Part shown: positions 12,207-23,706 of the stretch, one piece after another
Layout: every line of letters starts with the position of its first letter
Position numbering within the stretch: position 1 is the first letter of the stretch
NCBI GenBank assembly: GCA_000310025.1
Contig: FN649741.1
Span: 1,545,758-1,606,062 of the forward strand
DNA length: 60,305 nt
Direction of reading: 5' to 3'
Source of the DNA: Ectocarpus siliculosus
Lineage: Eukaryota > Sar > Phaeophyceae > Ectocarpales > Ectocarpaceae
The notes under the pieces: generated by a model
What the model was told of the DNA's origin: nothing
The model's input: only the letters and a program-made list of their open reading frames with translations
Databases searched by the model: none
Position numbers and translations under genes: made by a program

Positions 12207-15092
12207 ATGGGATTGACGCTTGCCAACACATCGCTGCTCTTTCTCGCCCTGATCACGGGATCGAGGGCGTTTGCCCCGTCAGCATCATCATCATGTCACT
12301 CCCCCCGCCGGCTGCGACGTACATCGCCCGTTGGTGCTGTTTCCGCAAAGCCCCCTCGCCCACGAGAGGGCGAGAGAGAAGAAGACCTACCGGAAGATCT
12401 TGGTGAGGACGTGATAGGGTTCGATGAGTGTGGCCGGTCAACCTATCACACAGCCCCTCGTTGCTTCTCAGGTTCAAGTTCATGTGCCATCTGCTCTCCT
12501 TCCGGACCTCGTGCTCGATCAAGAGTTTGTTGTACGCCGCACAGCAGCAGCAGTCGACAACTGCGGCATACACTGATGTCTGTGTTTTACAGCGGGTGTG
12601 CGCTTTGGCGCAAGGTCTTCAGCAGTACACAAGAACAGTCTGGGGTGGGGGTTGCAGTTGCGGTTTGACTTCCGCGGGGAGCAGCAGTGCTGTGACTCGT
12701 TGTTTTCAGCTGCAACTCAACTTCGCAACAGAAGGATTCAGGAATCTGGGTTGTTGGCGGAAGACACGGGCTGCCCACCTCTGTCTTCTTTCCGGCATGT
12801 GTAGGCTACATGATCTCCGTGTTGCCCTTCTGTAGTACGTGCAGCGAGCAGGTGTAAAACGCTCCAGCGTGGTTTTGCACATGTTGGTAGCATTTTTTGA
12901 TGTCCCAAGAAAAGCAGCAGTATTCGTAAGGCGCCGGCCGATTGTGTAACATTTTCATTGAGCAACACGTTTGAAAATAGCGCAGGTACCGCATTTTTAC
13001 CCGCGCGTCCCGCGTGTTGTGCGTTGTGGGATGATCGCCCTGTCACCAACGCTTCGAAGGCGGTTGCTTTGATATCTCTGCGTACCTCTTACTCTAGTAG
13101 TAATGGCTTCGCACGCTTCTCCGCTGTAGAACTGCTGCTGTACTTGCTGTAGACCGTTTCCAAGAACAGGATTCTCATGGGTGCTTGTTCCGGGCACGGG
13201 GGTTGGAGGCACACGCCATGGCCACGCGCTTAAAAGTTGAAAGAAACGATTTACATTTTTATCGCGTTTGAATGGCAGCGAGTTTGCCACACAGGAATCG
13301 AACCGCTACAGATTTGGGGTAGCGCCCTGAAAATGATCCCCACGACCGCTGGCGTGTTGCTGTTTTCCCCGGGCCTGCAAGGCCGAGCGGCGAGCCCTGC
13401 CTGTGTTGCACGCGTGACGAACCGACACCAAACAGCAGATTACCCGATTTGTTCCGGCTTGTATGCTTTGCTACCTTCTCAGTCATTGCCCCAGTGTACT
13501 AAAGTGTAAATATACAGCAGTCCTGCACGTTTCCTTCAACCCCCGCTGAAAAGACTTCTTGTACGCATCCCGTGGGCCAACTTCGATGAGTGCAGTAATA
13601 CGGCACTATCTACCATTTGCGGATGATCAACAACGGCTGTGTCTACCGCACGCCATCAAGGTTTCAGCGGTTCAAGAGTTTGCCACCTTGGCCCATTTAC
13701 TAGACCGTATACACGAGCATCGAAGACTACCCGCCCGAGCGTTCGAGATGGTACCCCCTTCGAAGCGGGTTGGTAAAAGAGGAGCAAGAACGAAGCGATT
13801 CAATCTGTGGGTTCCGCGTAAGGGTGCTTGTTATCGACCAATAAAACACGAAAAAAAAAACGAAACCGTGTTTTCTTGAACACAGATGGAGGCGTTTTTC
13901 CCCGAAAGCGTGAAAAGAAGGAGCCGGGTTTTTTTGGGGCTTGCTACTTAAACGGATTCGTGTTTTTGACAGAAGCATCGGACAAGCGCACCGCGGGCGC
14001 TGTAACATCACTGAGAACGCTAGAAAGACCTGCCAGACTCACGTCCAGGTCTGTTGTGGAGATGGACAAGCGGCAGAAGCGGCGTTCAGTCCGTTCTTGG
14101 TCCAAAACTAGACATTGCGTGGTGCTCTCGTCTTCAACTGCTGCTGTTGGTGCTGGGGAATTTTTTCGATCACACATAGCAAACACGGAAACAGTAGAAC
14201 GAGTACAGCAGCAGCACCAAGATCTCCAAAGCGCTGATTCCTTCGGTTCGGCTGTCTATATGATACCATCTCCCGGCGCCGTCCTGCTTCGTGGGTATTG
14301 AGTGCTTGGGTGCTGCTCAATAAGGTGTGTGAGAGACGTGTGCCACCTCACCAAAATGCCGTTGGAAAAATTGCGGCGAGATGATCTGTTTTTGGTCGGA
14401 CACATCAACATCAATCCACGGCGTCACGCAGCAGTAGAGCAACAGGGCCTCCAACACGCTATTTCTTTCGGATTGGCCATCTATGTGATGCTGGCCGTCA
14501 GCGCGGCTGCCGCCATATGATTGTTGAGCTCGTCTACCTTTGGGTAGGTGGTGGTCAAAGATGGGAGTCGTAACCGTGAAAAATGAGCTGGCAAACTGAA
14601 GAAATCGCAAGCAACACCCAGGTTGCGACACTCTGCCGTGCGCCTGTTGTTGCTGAAAACTGAAAACAGCAGGCCGGGTGGACGGGATCTTTCTAAGTGT
14701 GTTGTCCTCTGTGCCGGGTGCTGCTTATTGCGCTTTTATCGCTGCTCTATGGTGAGCAATACCATGTCAACCTGTTGTGTGCCGAGCAAAGCGTGTATTC
14801 AGGGAAGGAAACGTACTTTTTGCGATGACAGCACGAAAAGAACAAGCAAAAAAAAGTCGGGTTTTCTTTTAACCGTTCCGTTTAAAAAAGAACGATTTCG
14901 ACGTTGCGTTAATAATAACCCTAAGAACACGTTTGCCCGAAAAGAGAGCACCTCTAGAGTCATATCGTGGTGCCACAAGATTGCTGTTTGCTGCAACCGA
15001 CGCCCTTTACCCACCACACAGGGGGGCAACGTCTTAGGTTGTTGATGGGGATCTGTGGCGATGCCCGACTGAGGCTCTCTTGTCTCCCTCCG

Positions 15093-15164
<72 letters not shown>

Positions 15165-18100
15165 CGGCTTGCTTTGTTGTGTTTGTCCGTTTTGAGGCGG
15201 GGGTGGACGTCCTTNNNNNNNNNNNNNNNNNNNNNNNNNNNNNNNNNNNNNNNNNNNNNNNNNNNNNNNNNNNNNNNNNNNNNNNNNNNNNNNNNNNNNN
15301 NNNNNNNNNNNNNNCGGCTATCTTTGTTGAGTTAGACGGGGGCGAGCAAGGGTTCGACTTCTCTTTCGCGAAGGCGACCAGGCATGCAGGACCGGGGAGG
15401 AGTGCGCGTGCGACGCCGCATGGACAAATCCAGAACCGTGCCCACGGACCAGCAGCCCTTCAACGAGCTGCAGGAGCTCAAGGAGGACCCCCTGTTCGGT
15501 TGGGCGCAGGAGGATTCCAAGGTTAGTGCGTGGGTAGCTTTTCGTTCTCACGGCCCGTCTTCCTATTGCGAGCTGATTGGTCCACCTCTTCGCTGTCACT
15601 AGGCACCTAGATGGCAAAAGACGTGGTCGACGGGGTTGCACAATGCCGCAATCGCCATTTCCCTCATGCTCTGTCGGGGCGAATTGCTTGCAATGCCTGT
15701 GATGTGCCTGGAGAGATTGCGAGTACGGGCCGGGTTTTGCTTGATGCGTGGTTAGGTGGTGAACCCCCCCCCCCCCCCAAGTTGGGCACCCAAGCTGTGT
15801 CTCGCTTACTACCATGGCGCGGAGCGAGAGGGTGGGAGGGGGGTCGAGAGAGGGGAACGTGTTGTTTCGGCTTCGAGGCAGCTCTCGATGCACATGGTGG
15901 CATTACTCATATCGTTCCGATCTCTCACTACAAGCTTATGATATAATAGTAGCACCTGGTCAAGTTAGTGGAAGCGGCGACGGGCAGGAATGCACATGTG
16001 CCTGAGCAAGTCCAACACGAGCTTCTGTCGGGACAGCAGTGCACCGCATTAACACAACCCTGCTGTACGATTGGAGGGTGGGAGAGCTTTGCTTTCGCGG
16101 GCTCGTGTATGCGACATTTTTCAAACGACAAAGGACCCAATGCCCGTCGCGATGCACGAAGCCGCATCGGTCCCCACCTAAGAAGCGTCAGACGAAGTCG
16201 CATCGGTCCCCACCCAAGTAGCGCCAGACAATGTCACATCGGTCCCCACCGAAGTCTGTGCGGCTTCGGTGGGGACCGATGTGGCATTGTCTGGCGCTTC
16301 CTCGGTGGAGACCGATGCGGCTTTGTGTGACGCCACTTCGACGGGGACCGATGTGGCATTGTCTGACGCTACTCAGGTGGGGGCCGATGCGGCTTCGTCT
16401 GGTGATACTAGATAGACAGGACGGAGGAGGGGAGCAGACTATTTGTAGTGGTTGTCGGTCGGTGCCAGGACACGTCTGATGTCGGCCAGCACAAACCGAA
16501 AATAGCTGCTTGATTGTAGTCGAACGCTTTTTCAATTGTTCGAGAACTTGTTTTTTATCATTCTTCACTATTCTTCGCCGCTGGCGCACCCTCTAGTCAA
16601 GACCTTGACCGCCGGCTCGATACGAAATCAGCACCGGGCGTCAGGTATGTCAAACTTTGGATCCACAGGCATTCGTACTTGTTTTTTTCATGTCACCGCA
16701 GCTGAGAACGCTGTCACTTCCAACACTGCTGTTCGCAGCTCTCAGCACCAAATCATCAGAACTCGGGGTCGAATTTGTGGACCATATCACTCGATATTTT
16801 CCCGCGTGGATCTACTCAGCATAGACGCTTGCACGGACTTTGTGGTTCGATGAGAAAGTCGCACCAGCGACGACCAAAATCGCATTTCGAGGAATCACTC
16901 CTTTTTAGCTTGCCTCCAAATCTAGACTCCTGGTGATGGCGAAACTACCTCCGTTCTTGCTGAGAGTAAACAGTAGCTGATCCAAACTTGAGCGCCGAGG
17001 TCCAGGTCCAAACGAGGACCAGCAGTGGCCGCTAACTTCGTGACCCAGTACAGGATAGCGCCGTTAGGTTGCTTGTGCTTACCTTCGACCATCAATGACA
17101 TGCCTTCAACCGTGCCCTGTTTATCCTTCGACGTTACCGCCGGACAGGGCCTGGTCACTCGGTTAGCTCTCATCTACGCGGTCGCAATGGCTGTCAGGTG
17201 AGCCGTTCTCTAGCATGGGTCTAAATGCCGCCTATTGGGAACTCCTGATACGTGTAGTGTTGTACAGCAGAAGCCCTTTTCCCGCTTTTCATGTATCCCG
17301 TAAGTTTTCTCCGCCACTTTTTCGGGTGGCCCTGCGGGTGGTATTCAAGCGCCAAGCGCCGCCATGTACCTCCTCGCTTGCGTGCGCCACAAGATGGAGG
17401 TTGTGAATCCCTTGGACCCCGTGTATGCCGCGAAAGGCTTCCCCTTCTTCCCCGTTGAAGCGCGTGAACCGACCGGTTTTCGTCAGCCGAGAAGCAGTAG
17501 CAGCGACATGTGGTGTTCACGGGAGCCTCAACGGGAGCCTGTAGACATATCTCCTTCTTGCCCCCCTTCTTCTGCGTCCCCACTTCCAAGTATTTTCATC
17601 ACGCAGATGGTAACAGTAGTAGTAATAGTAGTAATAGTAGTGCCGTATTCGCACACTTTTTCGTGACCCCGTCCTCTTCCCCCTCCCGCCCCCGCGTTTG
17701 TAAACGCCTCTTCTGCTGTACCCGGCGTGTTCGTTCTTGCCTCTACTTCAATATTATAGCATTCCCATCGGCACCACGACGTTTCCGAACCAGCTGCCGG
17801 AGGCCTTGCTGGCCGCAAACATCGGGGGTTTGGGTGTTCTTTTGGGTGAGATTCGTAGGCGTCTGCGGAACGCACAGCAGTAGTCCCGAGTAACAAACAC
17901 GGTGGTAGTGTTAGTAGTAGTAGTAGTAGTAGTGGTAGTGTAGGTGGTAGCCACAACACCCGGTAGTGTAGGTGGTATCCACAACACCGCCCGAAGAAGA
18001 AACTGACAGAAGATCCACGGCAGTCAGATTTCATCGGGCAAGGGTCGAATTGCTCGGCCGGCTCGTCACCCGGCTGTGGTGCCAAGTCTAGCGACAAGAA

Positions 18101-19885
18101 ACAGCCGAGAGTAAAGACATGGCATGGTTTTGTCGGATATAGGAAGGCTTAGTACAGTATTTCACAGCAGTGCTTGGTCCCGGCTGTGTCTCCTCTGAGG
18201 TGGGGTAAGGCCAGCCTTGTGAGGGAAGCGAGGGAAGCGAGGGAAGCGAGGGAAGCGTCTTGTCTGGTTGAGAGGAGGATGTCTTACGTTTCAGCCTCTG
18301 TACGAGAGTCGAGCTATTTTCGTTGAACCTCTCTATTTGTTTTACTTCGACCGCACGGATCGAAAAAGTGACCACTCATAGGCCCTGACAGGTTCTCTAA
18401 ACTTTTGGGGTGACGTGGCGGGTGTCCGGGGTTCCGTGAAATCGACCGACAAGCCACCCCCGTCTCACGGTGTCGTGCACCCCGAGGTTCGAGCCCTCTG
18501 GTATTTATCCTCGATCCCCCCTTCCCCGTCGCGTGGTTCGCCTTTGCACCCTGCACAGCGGTGGCTATTCGGCTGTACAGCGGCTGGAACTACGTATCCC
18601 TTCGCCTCGGAGCCGAAGTCGTGGAGTACGAGGAGTCAGGTGGGTGCCGCCTGCCTTTTGGTTCTCGCGAACGGCGCGCGCCGCGAAGAAATTTTCTGCA
18701 CGCGCTTGTAGCAGGCGCGGGATGGACGCATGCGCCCACCACACTGCTGCCGGTGGTCTCACCGTGGAGGCGCTGCCCGTTTCGGCGCGTCTTTGTTTTT
18801 CCGCTTGCGTGTCTTTTCGACATCTAGCAACCAGCTTGGCTATGTTGCGCGTCTGCTGTGTTCACAGGCACATTCACCCACTTAGACGTCTGCCTTCGAT
18901 GCGAAATGTTGTGTAGGAAAGTGGTAAGCAAGCGGTCCTTTGCTCCTTCGACCCGTTCTCCGTGCAAACGATCTGTGTTGTGCATCCATTGGGTGGTCGA
19001 CAAACTTGCTCTCTTGTTCTTTGTACAACGGATGATGGTTTTAGGTTGGTACGACGGCAGTGAGTGGTATAAGCCCCCGGACATCCGCGCCAGAGACGAG
19101 ATGCTCAACAACTACGAGGTGCAGCCGGCGGTCGACCGTCTCAAAGCGTGAGTCTAGTAAAACCTTGCCCTTTGTTCGTGCGCGACAATGTACTACGTTG
19201 TGTTTTTCCCTCCTGCAAGTTTTGTGCGTCACCCAGGGATGCGTCGGAAGCACAGTAGTGCAGGCGCTGTTTGACTTCCCGTGTTGGTATTCTTGGTCAT
19301 CTCTTAAGTTTCGGCGAGCCTACTGCGCCGTGTATGGTTTTGTCTTCGTTTCCCGTTGAAGGGGGGCGAGCTCGCCTAGCCGTACGGTTTGATTAAATCG
19401 GAGGACGTGATATTTACATTCCAAGACGTGAGTCTTTTGCTCCATCTCTCGCTCTCTCTCTCGCTTTCTCGCTCTCTTTCGTTCTGCCTCCTTGCGCTTG
19501 CCGTTAGCAGCGTACGACTTGAGTCTCGGAATCCAGGTTTCTCGGCTTCTCTACCCCCCCCTCTCTTTTCGCTTGTTGCCTTCTCCCGAAGAACGAAAAA
19601 CAGATGATTGGGGTCTCCTAATTCGAGTTTTTTTTTTCGCCTAACCCTGACCCTCACCCCCCCCCCCCCCTCTCTTTCTTTCTCTCTCCCTCCTCCTTGG
19701 TTGCACTGCGGCAACGGCGGCGAACGAGCAGGGTTCTCGGCGCGATCGGGCTCGGATTTATCCTTACGGTGGTTGGGTTCAAGGTGGTGGTGCCGGATGA
19801 CCCGTACGCGATGCTAGACGACACATACCTCAACACCCTCAAGGGTGACGATGACATTGCGAACGACGCCGCCAAGAAGGTATGA
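12207..19885 (+). CDS. plastid-targeted Ycf36/CGLD27 family (DUF1230) membrane protein
   Basis: Assembled exons are 12207-12402, 15382-15521, 17760-17845, 18559-18639, 19045-19147 and 19732-19885 (TGA). The last three junctions agree in phase. One small exon between 15521 and 17760 is still missing, because the phases there do not meet. The first exon gives signal peptide MGLTLANTSLLFLALITGSRA then FAPSASSS, the Phe-cleavage bipartite presequence of complex red plastids; the ATG sits in gccaccatgg. Linking it to the next exon across 3 kb and the N gap is inference, though phases fit. Family hallmarks follow: VPTDQQPFNELQELKEDPLF, a hydrophobic middle exon (FPNQLPEALLAANIGGLGVL), LYSGWNYVSLRLGAEVVEYE with ESGWYDGSEW, YEVQPAVDRLK, and a last membrane helix LGAIGLGFILTVVGF. 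Ycf36 is plastid-encoded in red algae and the plant homologue CGLD27 is linked to iron-deficiency acclimation; the biochemical role is unknown. Family call strong, 5' structure moderate. Confidence 0.8.
13819..14255 (+). repeat. dispersed repeat, copy 1 (unclassified)
   Basis: About 440 bases match, in reverse orientation, the segment 50457-50900 with high identity, from the gtaagggtg(c/t)tt word through ttccttcggttcgg. Both copies share a purine-rich run after cgaccaa(t/c)a, a conserved block around gagatggacaag/gaagcggcg, and the word aaacacggaaacagtagaac. Neither has terminal repeats that I can see or an intact reading frame with a recognisable domain. It lies in the first intron of the CGLD27-type gene. 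It is probably a non-autonomous mobile element. Confidence 0.8.
15096..15161. repeat. (CT)n microsatellite
   Basis: An uninterrupted CT run of about 33 units just upstream of the N gap. The gap probably reflects assembly failure around this simple sequence. Confidence 0.95.
15215..15314. other. 100-N scaffold gap
   Basis: Exactly 100 N characters, the usual placeholder for a gap of unknown size. It falls in the first intron of the CGLD27-type gene as modelled, so an exon could be hidden here. Confidence 0.99.
16158..16410. repeat. 36-bp repeat array with a central inversion
   Basis: Seven related units carry the word cggtcccc or its complement. Three are in one orientation (cggtcc at 16168, 16204 and 16240) and four in the other (gaccgat or variant at 16274, 16310, 16346 and 16382). 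Each step is exactly 36 bases. At the switch, 16221-16254 pairs with 16264-16297 across a 9-base loop with one mismatch, giving a 34-bp hairpin. The right half reads as a 12-residue peptide repeat of type GTDVALSDAT before a stop. It lies within an intron of the CGLD27-type gene. Confidence 0.9.
17933..17988. repeat. 28-bp tandem duplication after a TAG run
   Basis: Two adjacent 28-base copies (ggtagtgtaggtggta then g/t ccacaacacc) follow a (TAG)n stretch at about 17908-17932. It is intronic in the CGLD27-type gene, 88 bases after a donor site. Confidence 0.85.
18222..18257. repeat. 9-bp tandem repeat (AGGGAAGCG)x4
   Basis: Four perfect 9-base units in an intron of the CGLD27-type gene. Confidence 0.95.
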
Positions 19886-22800
19886 GAACCACAACACCCT
19901 GGCTGCTTCTATTTAGTAGGTGCTACTGCTGTACTTGATCTAGCAGGTGCTACTGCTGTACTTGAAGCAGCACCCCTAGCAAAATTGTCGGATCAGCGTG
20001 GGCCGGGGCGCGAGCACGCCAGGGCGGAGATGTTTGCCACTGCAAGCGACCACGGCCGAGGAAAGGAAAAAGACAACTGCTTCATTTCCCCCGTGGGTTC
20101 ATCCGTGTTATGCATACAAGCCGGTGTCAACGTTCCGAGCGCATCGAGTCCCTTCTTTTTCACCCCGCAATCGCAAGTTGTCGGTTTTTTACCTTACCAA
20201 CGCCACGCCGTATTTGCCACCCGTCGTCCAACCAAACCGTCCTTCGTCGCCGGCATCGTTTTTGCTACCAGGCGGCAGCAAGGGGTACGAACCGGCCCGT
20301 CTATTGCGAGTCGCGGTACTACCAGGCCATGGCGGGTGGCGGCCTTTTGTGACAAGTAGAGAGCGGTCGCAACGTTACAGTTATCCTTGCTGTGGCTGGC
20401 TGGCTGGCTGGCTGGCTGGCCGCTCGCTCGGTACGTCGGCAGCGCACGTTGGCTTGCGCGTACGGTAGATGCAACACAGATGGAGCGTGGGGGGGGGGGG
20501 GGGGGTGATGGGCTCGATCAGGTTTATTCTCCACCGCACCGTGAGGAGAGAAGAGAGCGCAAGCATTCCTTTGTCTCTACAGGCGCACTGCGGCGGTGTG
20601 GGGCTGATTAGCGCTGGCATTGTCTTCTCCCGATGCCCGCTACTGGAATGCACGCTCTCTAATTTTGTTCGCCTGAAAGTATGACTCGTCTTGACAGAGG
20701 CAGGCATGAGGTTCGAAGGGCTGTGTATCGTGTCCGACACGTTCCGCCCCGCAGATGATGCGATTCAGGCTGCGTAACAGTCCGTTATTTCCCCAGCCCA
20801 ACCGCACATGCGTACAATATGCCCCATGTTTTCGTTCCCTCGCTTGATGCCGCGCGAATTGGGGGATTTGGGTAGTCGGAATGTTGATTGCCAACCAAAA
20901 CGTGCTGTTTACCAGAGATTTTTGTGTTAGAGGTCACCCCCTGATCCGCCATGTGATTAATCTCCTCGCGCCAGGTGCCCAGTACTTTACCCCTGGTGTT
21001 ATGAGTGCACAGGCAGCGGCTAGGGGGACGCTTAGAGTGTGAAATATTAGGTGGTGGTTGATATAGAGGCCGGAGTCGAGCGGCACAACACAAGGCGGGA
21101 CCGGTACACACGATAGTGGTTCTTTGGGAGAGGGCGGAACCACGCGGTGAATGCATTGGACTGTTCGTAGTTTGTGCATGAGTTTGGGGAGTTGGGGTGC
21201 GCTTCAGGTGTGGGATTTAGAACGCTTGGATCACCGGCCCTGCGATCAAACCAGGGAATTGGCGCCAAGAAGTGTGGGCTTATGCGCGTGGGCTTATGCA
21301 TATGCCTTGTGTACAGTCTTTTCTACGACGAGAGGGATTCATGACTGTCGGTGCCTGTACATTGGTGGTATTTCGTGCGGCTATATATAGCGTCGGCGGT
21401 GAGGGTCAGAGAAGGTGGCGAGCTTCGTTATTTTTTGTTATTTTAGGAATGGTTGTGGTGGCGTAGGACCGGGGTGGTGCTGGACGGTGTGTGTGCGGCA
21501 AGATTTTGGGTATTGGTGACGAGCTGGACACACACTGGCGGACTGAAGGCACCTCTTGCTAGAGAAGAAGGCCGAATACATCTCCCGGGGTTTAAGTTTT
21601 GACTTACTGTATGCAACTGACGTTTCACGATTAATGGGCCTGGTGGCTTTTGGTGTCTCTGGTCAGTCCACCATCAACAGGTTCGCACCGTTATTTGATG
21701 CGGGTTGTGATGATAGTGTCGCTTAGGAGGAGTCAAACGGCGGCGACCGTCAAATTATCGGGTAGACCGCAAGCGACCCACGCGGCGAGATGTTTGTTTG
21801 GGTGGCAGGATGCATTCGAACGTTGCCGGACACGCGCCATCCAGTGTTTGTTCGCGGTAAATTTATAACATAATGAGCTGGACTCTAAATAAGAGTTAAC
21901 CGACACATATGTTTGTATGCCTGCATGTATGTGTTGCCTAGACACAAGATTCGGCTACAATGCTTCTCGAGACGGATACATATATGATGAACTCTCATCG
22001 CCAGCGATCGTCTTTTTTTTTGTCAGGCTGCAGTCATCTAGACTGGACTATCTGGTCCAGTGACGGCACTGCTTTGCTGTGAAAAAAAGACTTGCGCACT
22101 CGTCCACGTGCTCGCCTGATGTCCACGTCTGATTTCTCCTCTTTCCCGTCCAAGATTATGGGTTGGCGACATGAAAATAGCGCGTTATTGTATATGTGCC
22201 ATCTTCCTACATTCCAGGCATGCATGTATTGGCCTACAGCAAGCTACACTACATTGTATGGACTAAGGTCTCACAAATATCATGTGATTTTTGAATTTTT
22301 GGATATCTTTGTATCTTCATCTGCGGAGCCCCCTGCAGGGCTATGCCAAGATTTTTCCCCGTAACCCCCAGGTGACCGGCTCTCTTTTTGGAGAGTCGCT
22401 GCGCTTGCCAACCAACTGCCCCCAGCGACAGGCAATCACAACCCAGCGGCAGCGGTTGAATGCACGCGAGAACATCGGTGAGAGAAGAAACAGTTGGATT
22501 TGGTTGCTCTGCTTTGATTGCTCCTTGCGATAACATCTCAAGCGAGATACATTGCCAAGGCGCGCAACCGGCATCGTTTTCACTCTAAAATAGACGAATT
22601 CGCGCTTGGGCGTAGGCCTCACACATGATGCTGCTGCTTGCCGTTGGCCGCGCTGCTGTTGATTATTGATACCACCGCTTGTTGTTTGACCTGTGGTTCG
22701 ATGCTGCGTCTCGTGGCACGTGTCCGGCTGTGCCAAACCTTCTCGGTGCATCTGTCTTGTTTCCGATCTAAAGCGTGGGGTAGTCGTTGCCTGTGTAACT

Positions 22801-23191
22801 GCAAATTGAACTGGGACGGTGAGAGTCTATACAAGGTAAGGTATGTAGCGCGCCAGGGGTTCACGACGAGGGAAGGCCGGTTCACGACGAGGGAGGGCCG
22901 GGAGCATGATCGCCATCGGGTGTTTCAAATGAGCTCGATGTGAACGAAATCACCGAGGGTTGTATTGCCTTCCATTTCGAATCTGTCTATGGACTGCTGT
23001 ACAAACCTGCCTACGCTCAGCAGCAGTTGACGTGTACAGACGGTTGTTTGTGTTTCCCTGTGTGTTACGTTCATGATACGCAGCAGCACTCACATTTTGT
23101 CGGCGTCGTCATTCTCTCTCCCCGCTCTATTCACCTCCCCCCCCAGGTATTCCCCAAACAGCCAGACGTATCTCCAGCAAGTTCTTTCAAC
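19886..23191. other. intergenic region, no supportable coding sequence except 5' parts of the next gene
   Basis: No domain-bearing frame was found. It holds a direct repeat of caggtgctactgctgtactt-type sequence at about 19917-19965, a (GGCT)n run at 20393-20420, a G tract near 20492, and a 21-base tandem pair at 22858-22899. A pyrimidine-rich acceptor (cctcccccccccag) at about 23147 suggests an upstream untranslated exon of the following gene lies here, possibly ending at tacaag/gtaagg near 22836. Confidence 0.4.
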
Positions 23192-23675
23192 ATGCCTACC
23201 ACTCCAGCGAGTGGCAAGGAAAACATTGGCGGCGTCGACCCAGACGCAGCCAACACTACCAAGGCCCCAAAGCCTGCTCGCCGCGGCGTAGGCCCGCGGA
23301 GTGGGACGAAAAACACCTCTCCCCGGGTTTCTATCACCGGCTCTTCTGTTGGGCGGACCGCTGCAAAGAAGTCGTCGGCGGTGTCTCCCGCGCCATCGAA
23401 GACGCGGCAGGCGGCGGCTAGGCCATCGAGCAGCATCAGCAGCAGCAGCAGCAAGAGCACGGCCACTGCCGCCACAGTACCTCGTGCTCTCGCCGCCAAG
23501 GCCTCCTCTTCGGGCCGAGGGGTAACGGTAGCAGCGTCGGCTCGGCAAGGCTCTGCTGCGGGCAAGCCCCAGGCGCAGCAGAAACAGAAGCGGTCGCGGC
23601 CGGCGGTGTTGGTGTCCTCGCCGGCGCCGCCTCGTGTAGTATCCGATGTGGGCGGCAGCAGCGGCGGAAGCGGTG

Positions 23676-23706
<31 letters not shown>

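Noticed and set aside
13828-14301. 157-codon frame in the dispersed repeat, partly conserved in the second copy
   Set aside because: Similarity is just as high at silent and non-coding positions, so it reflects repeat identity rather than protein selection.
14967-15526. Open frames running through the CT run and the N gap
   Set aside because: They are artefacts of simple sequence and unknown bases; only 15382-15521 has family support.
16158-16410. Possible CRISPR-like array because the period is 36 bp
   Set aside because: Units are contiguous with no unique spacers, they invert in the middle, and the host is eukaryotic.
16922-17173. 83-codon minus-strand frame, possibly a retroelement RNase H remnant
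   Set aside because: I could not match catalytic residues or a family order, so it may be chance.
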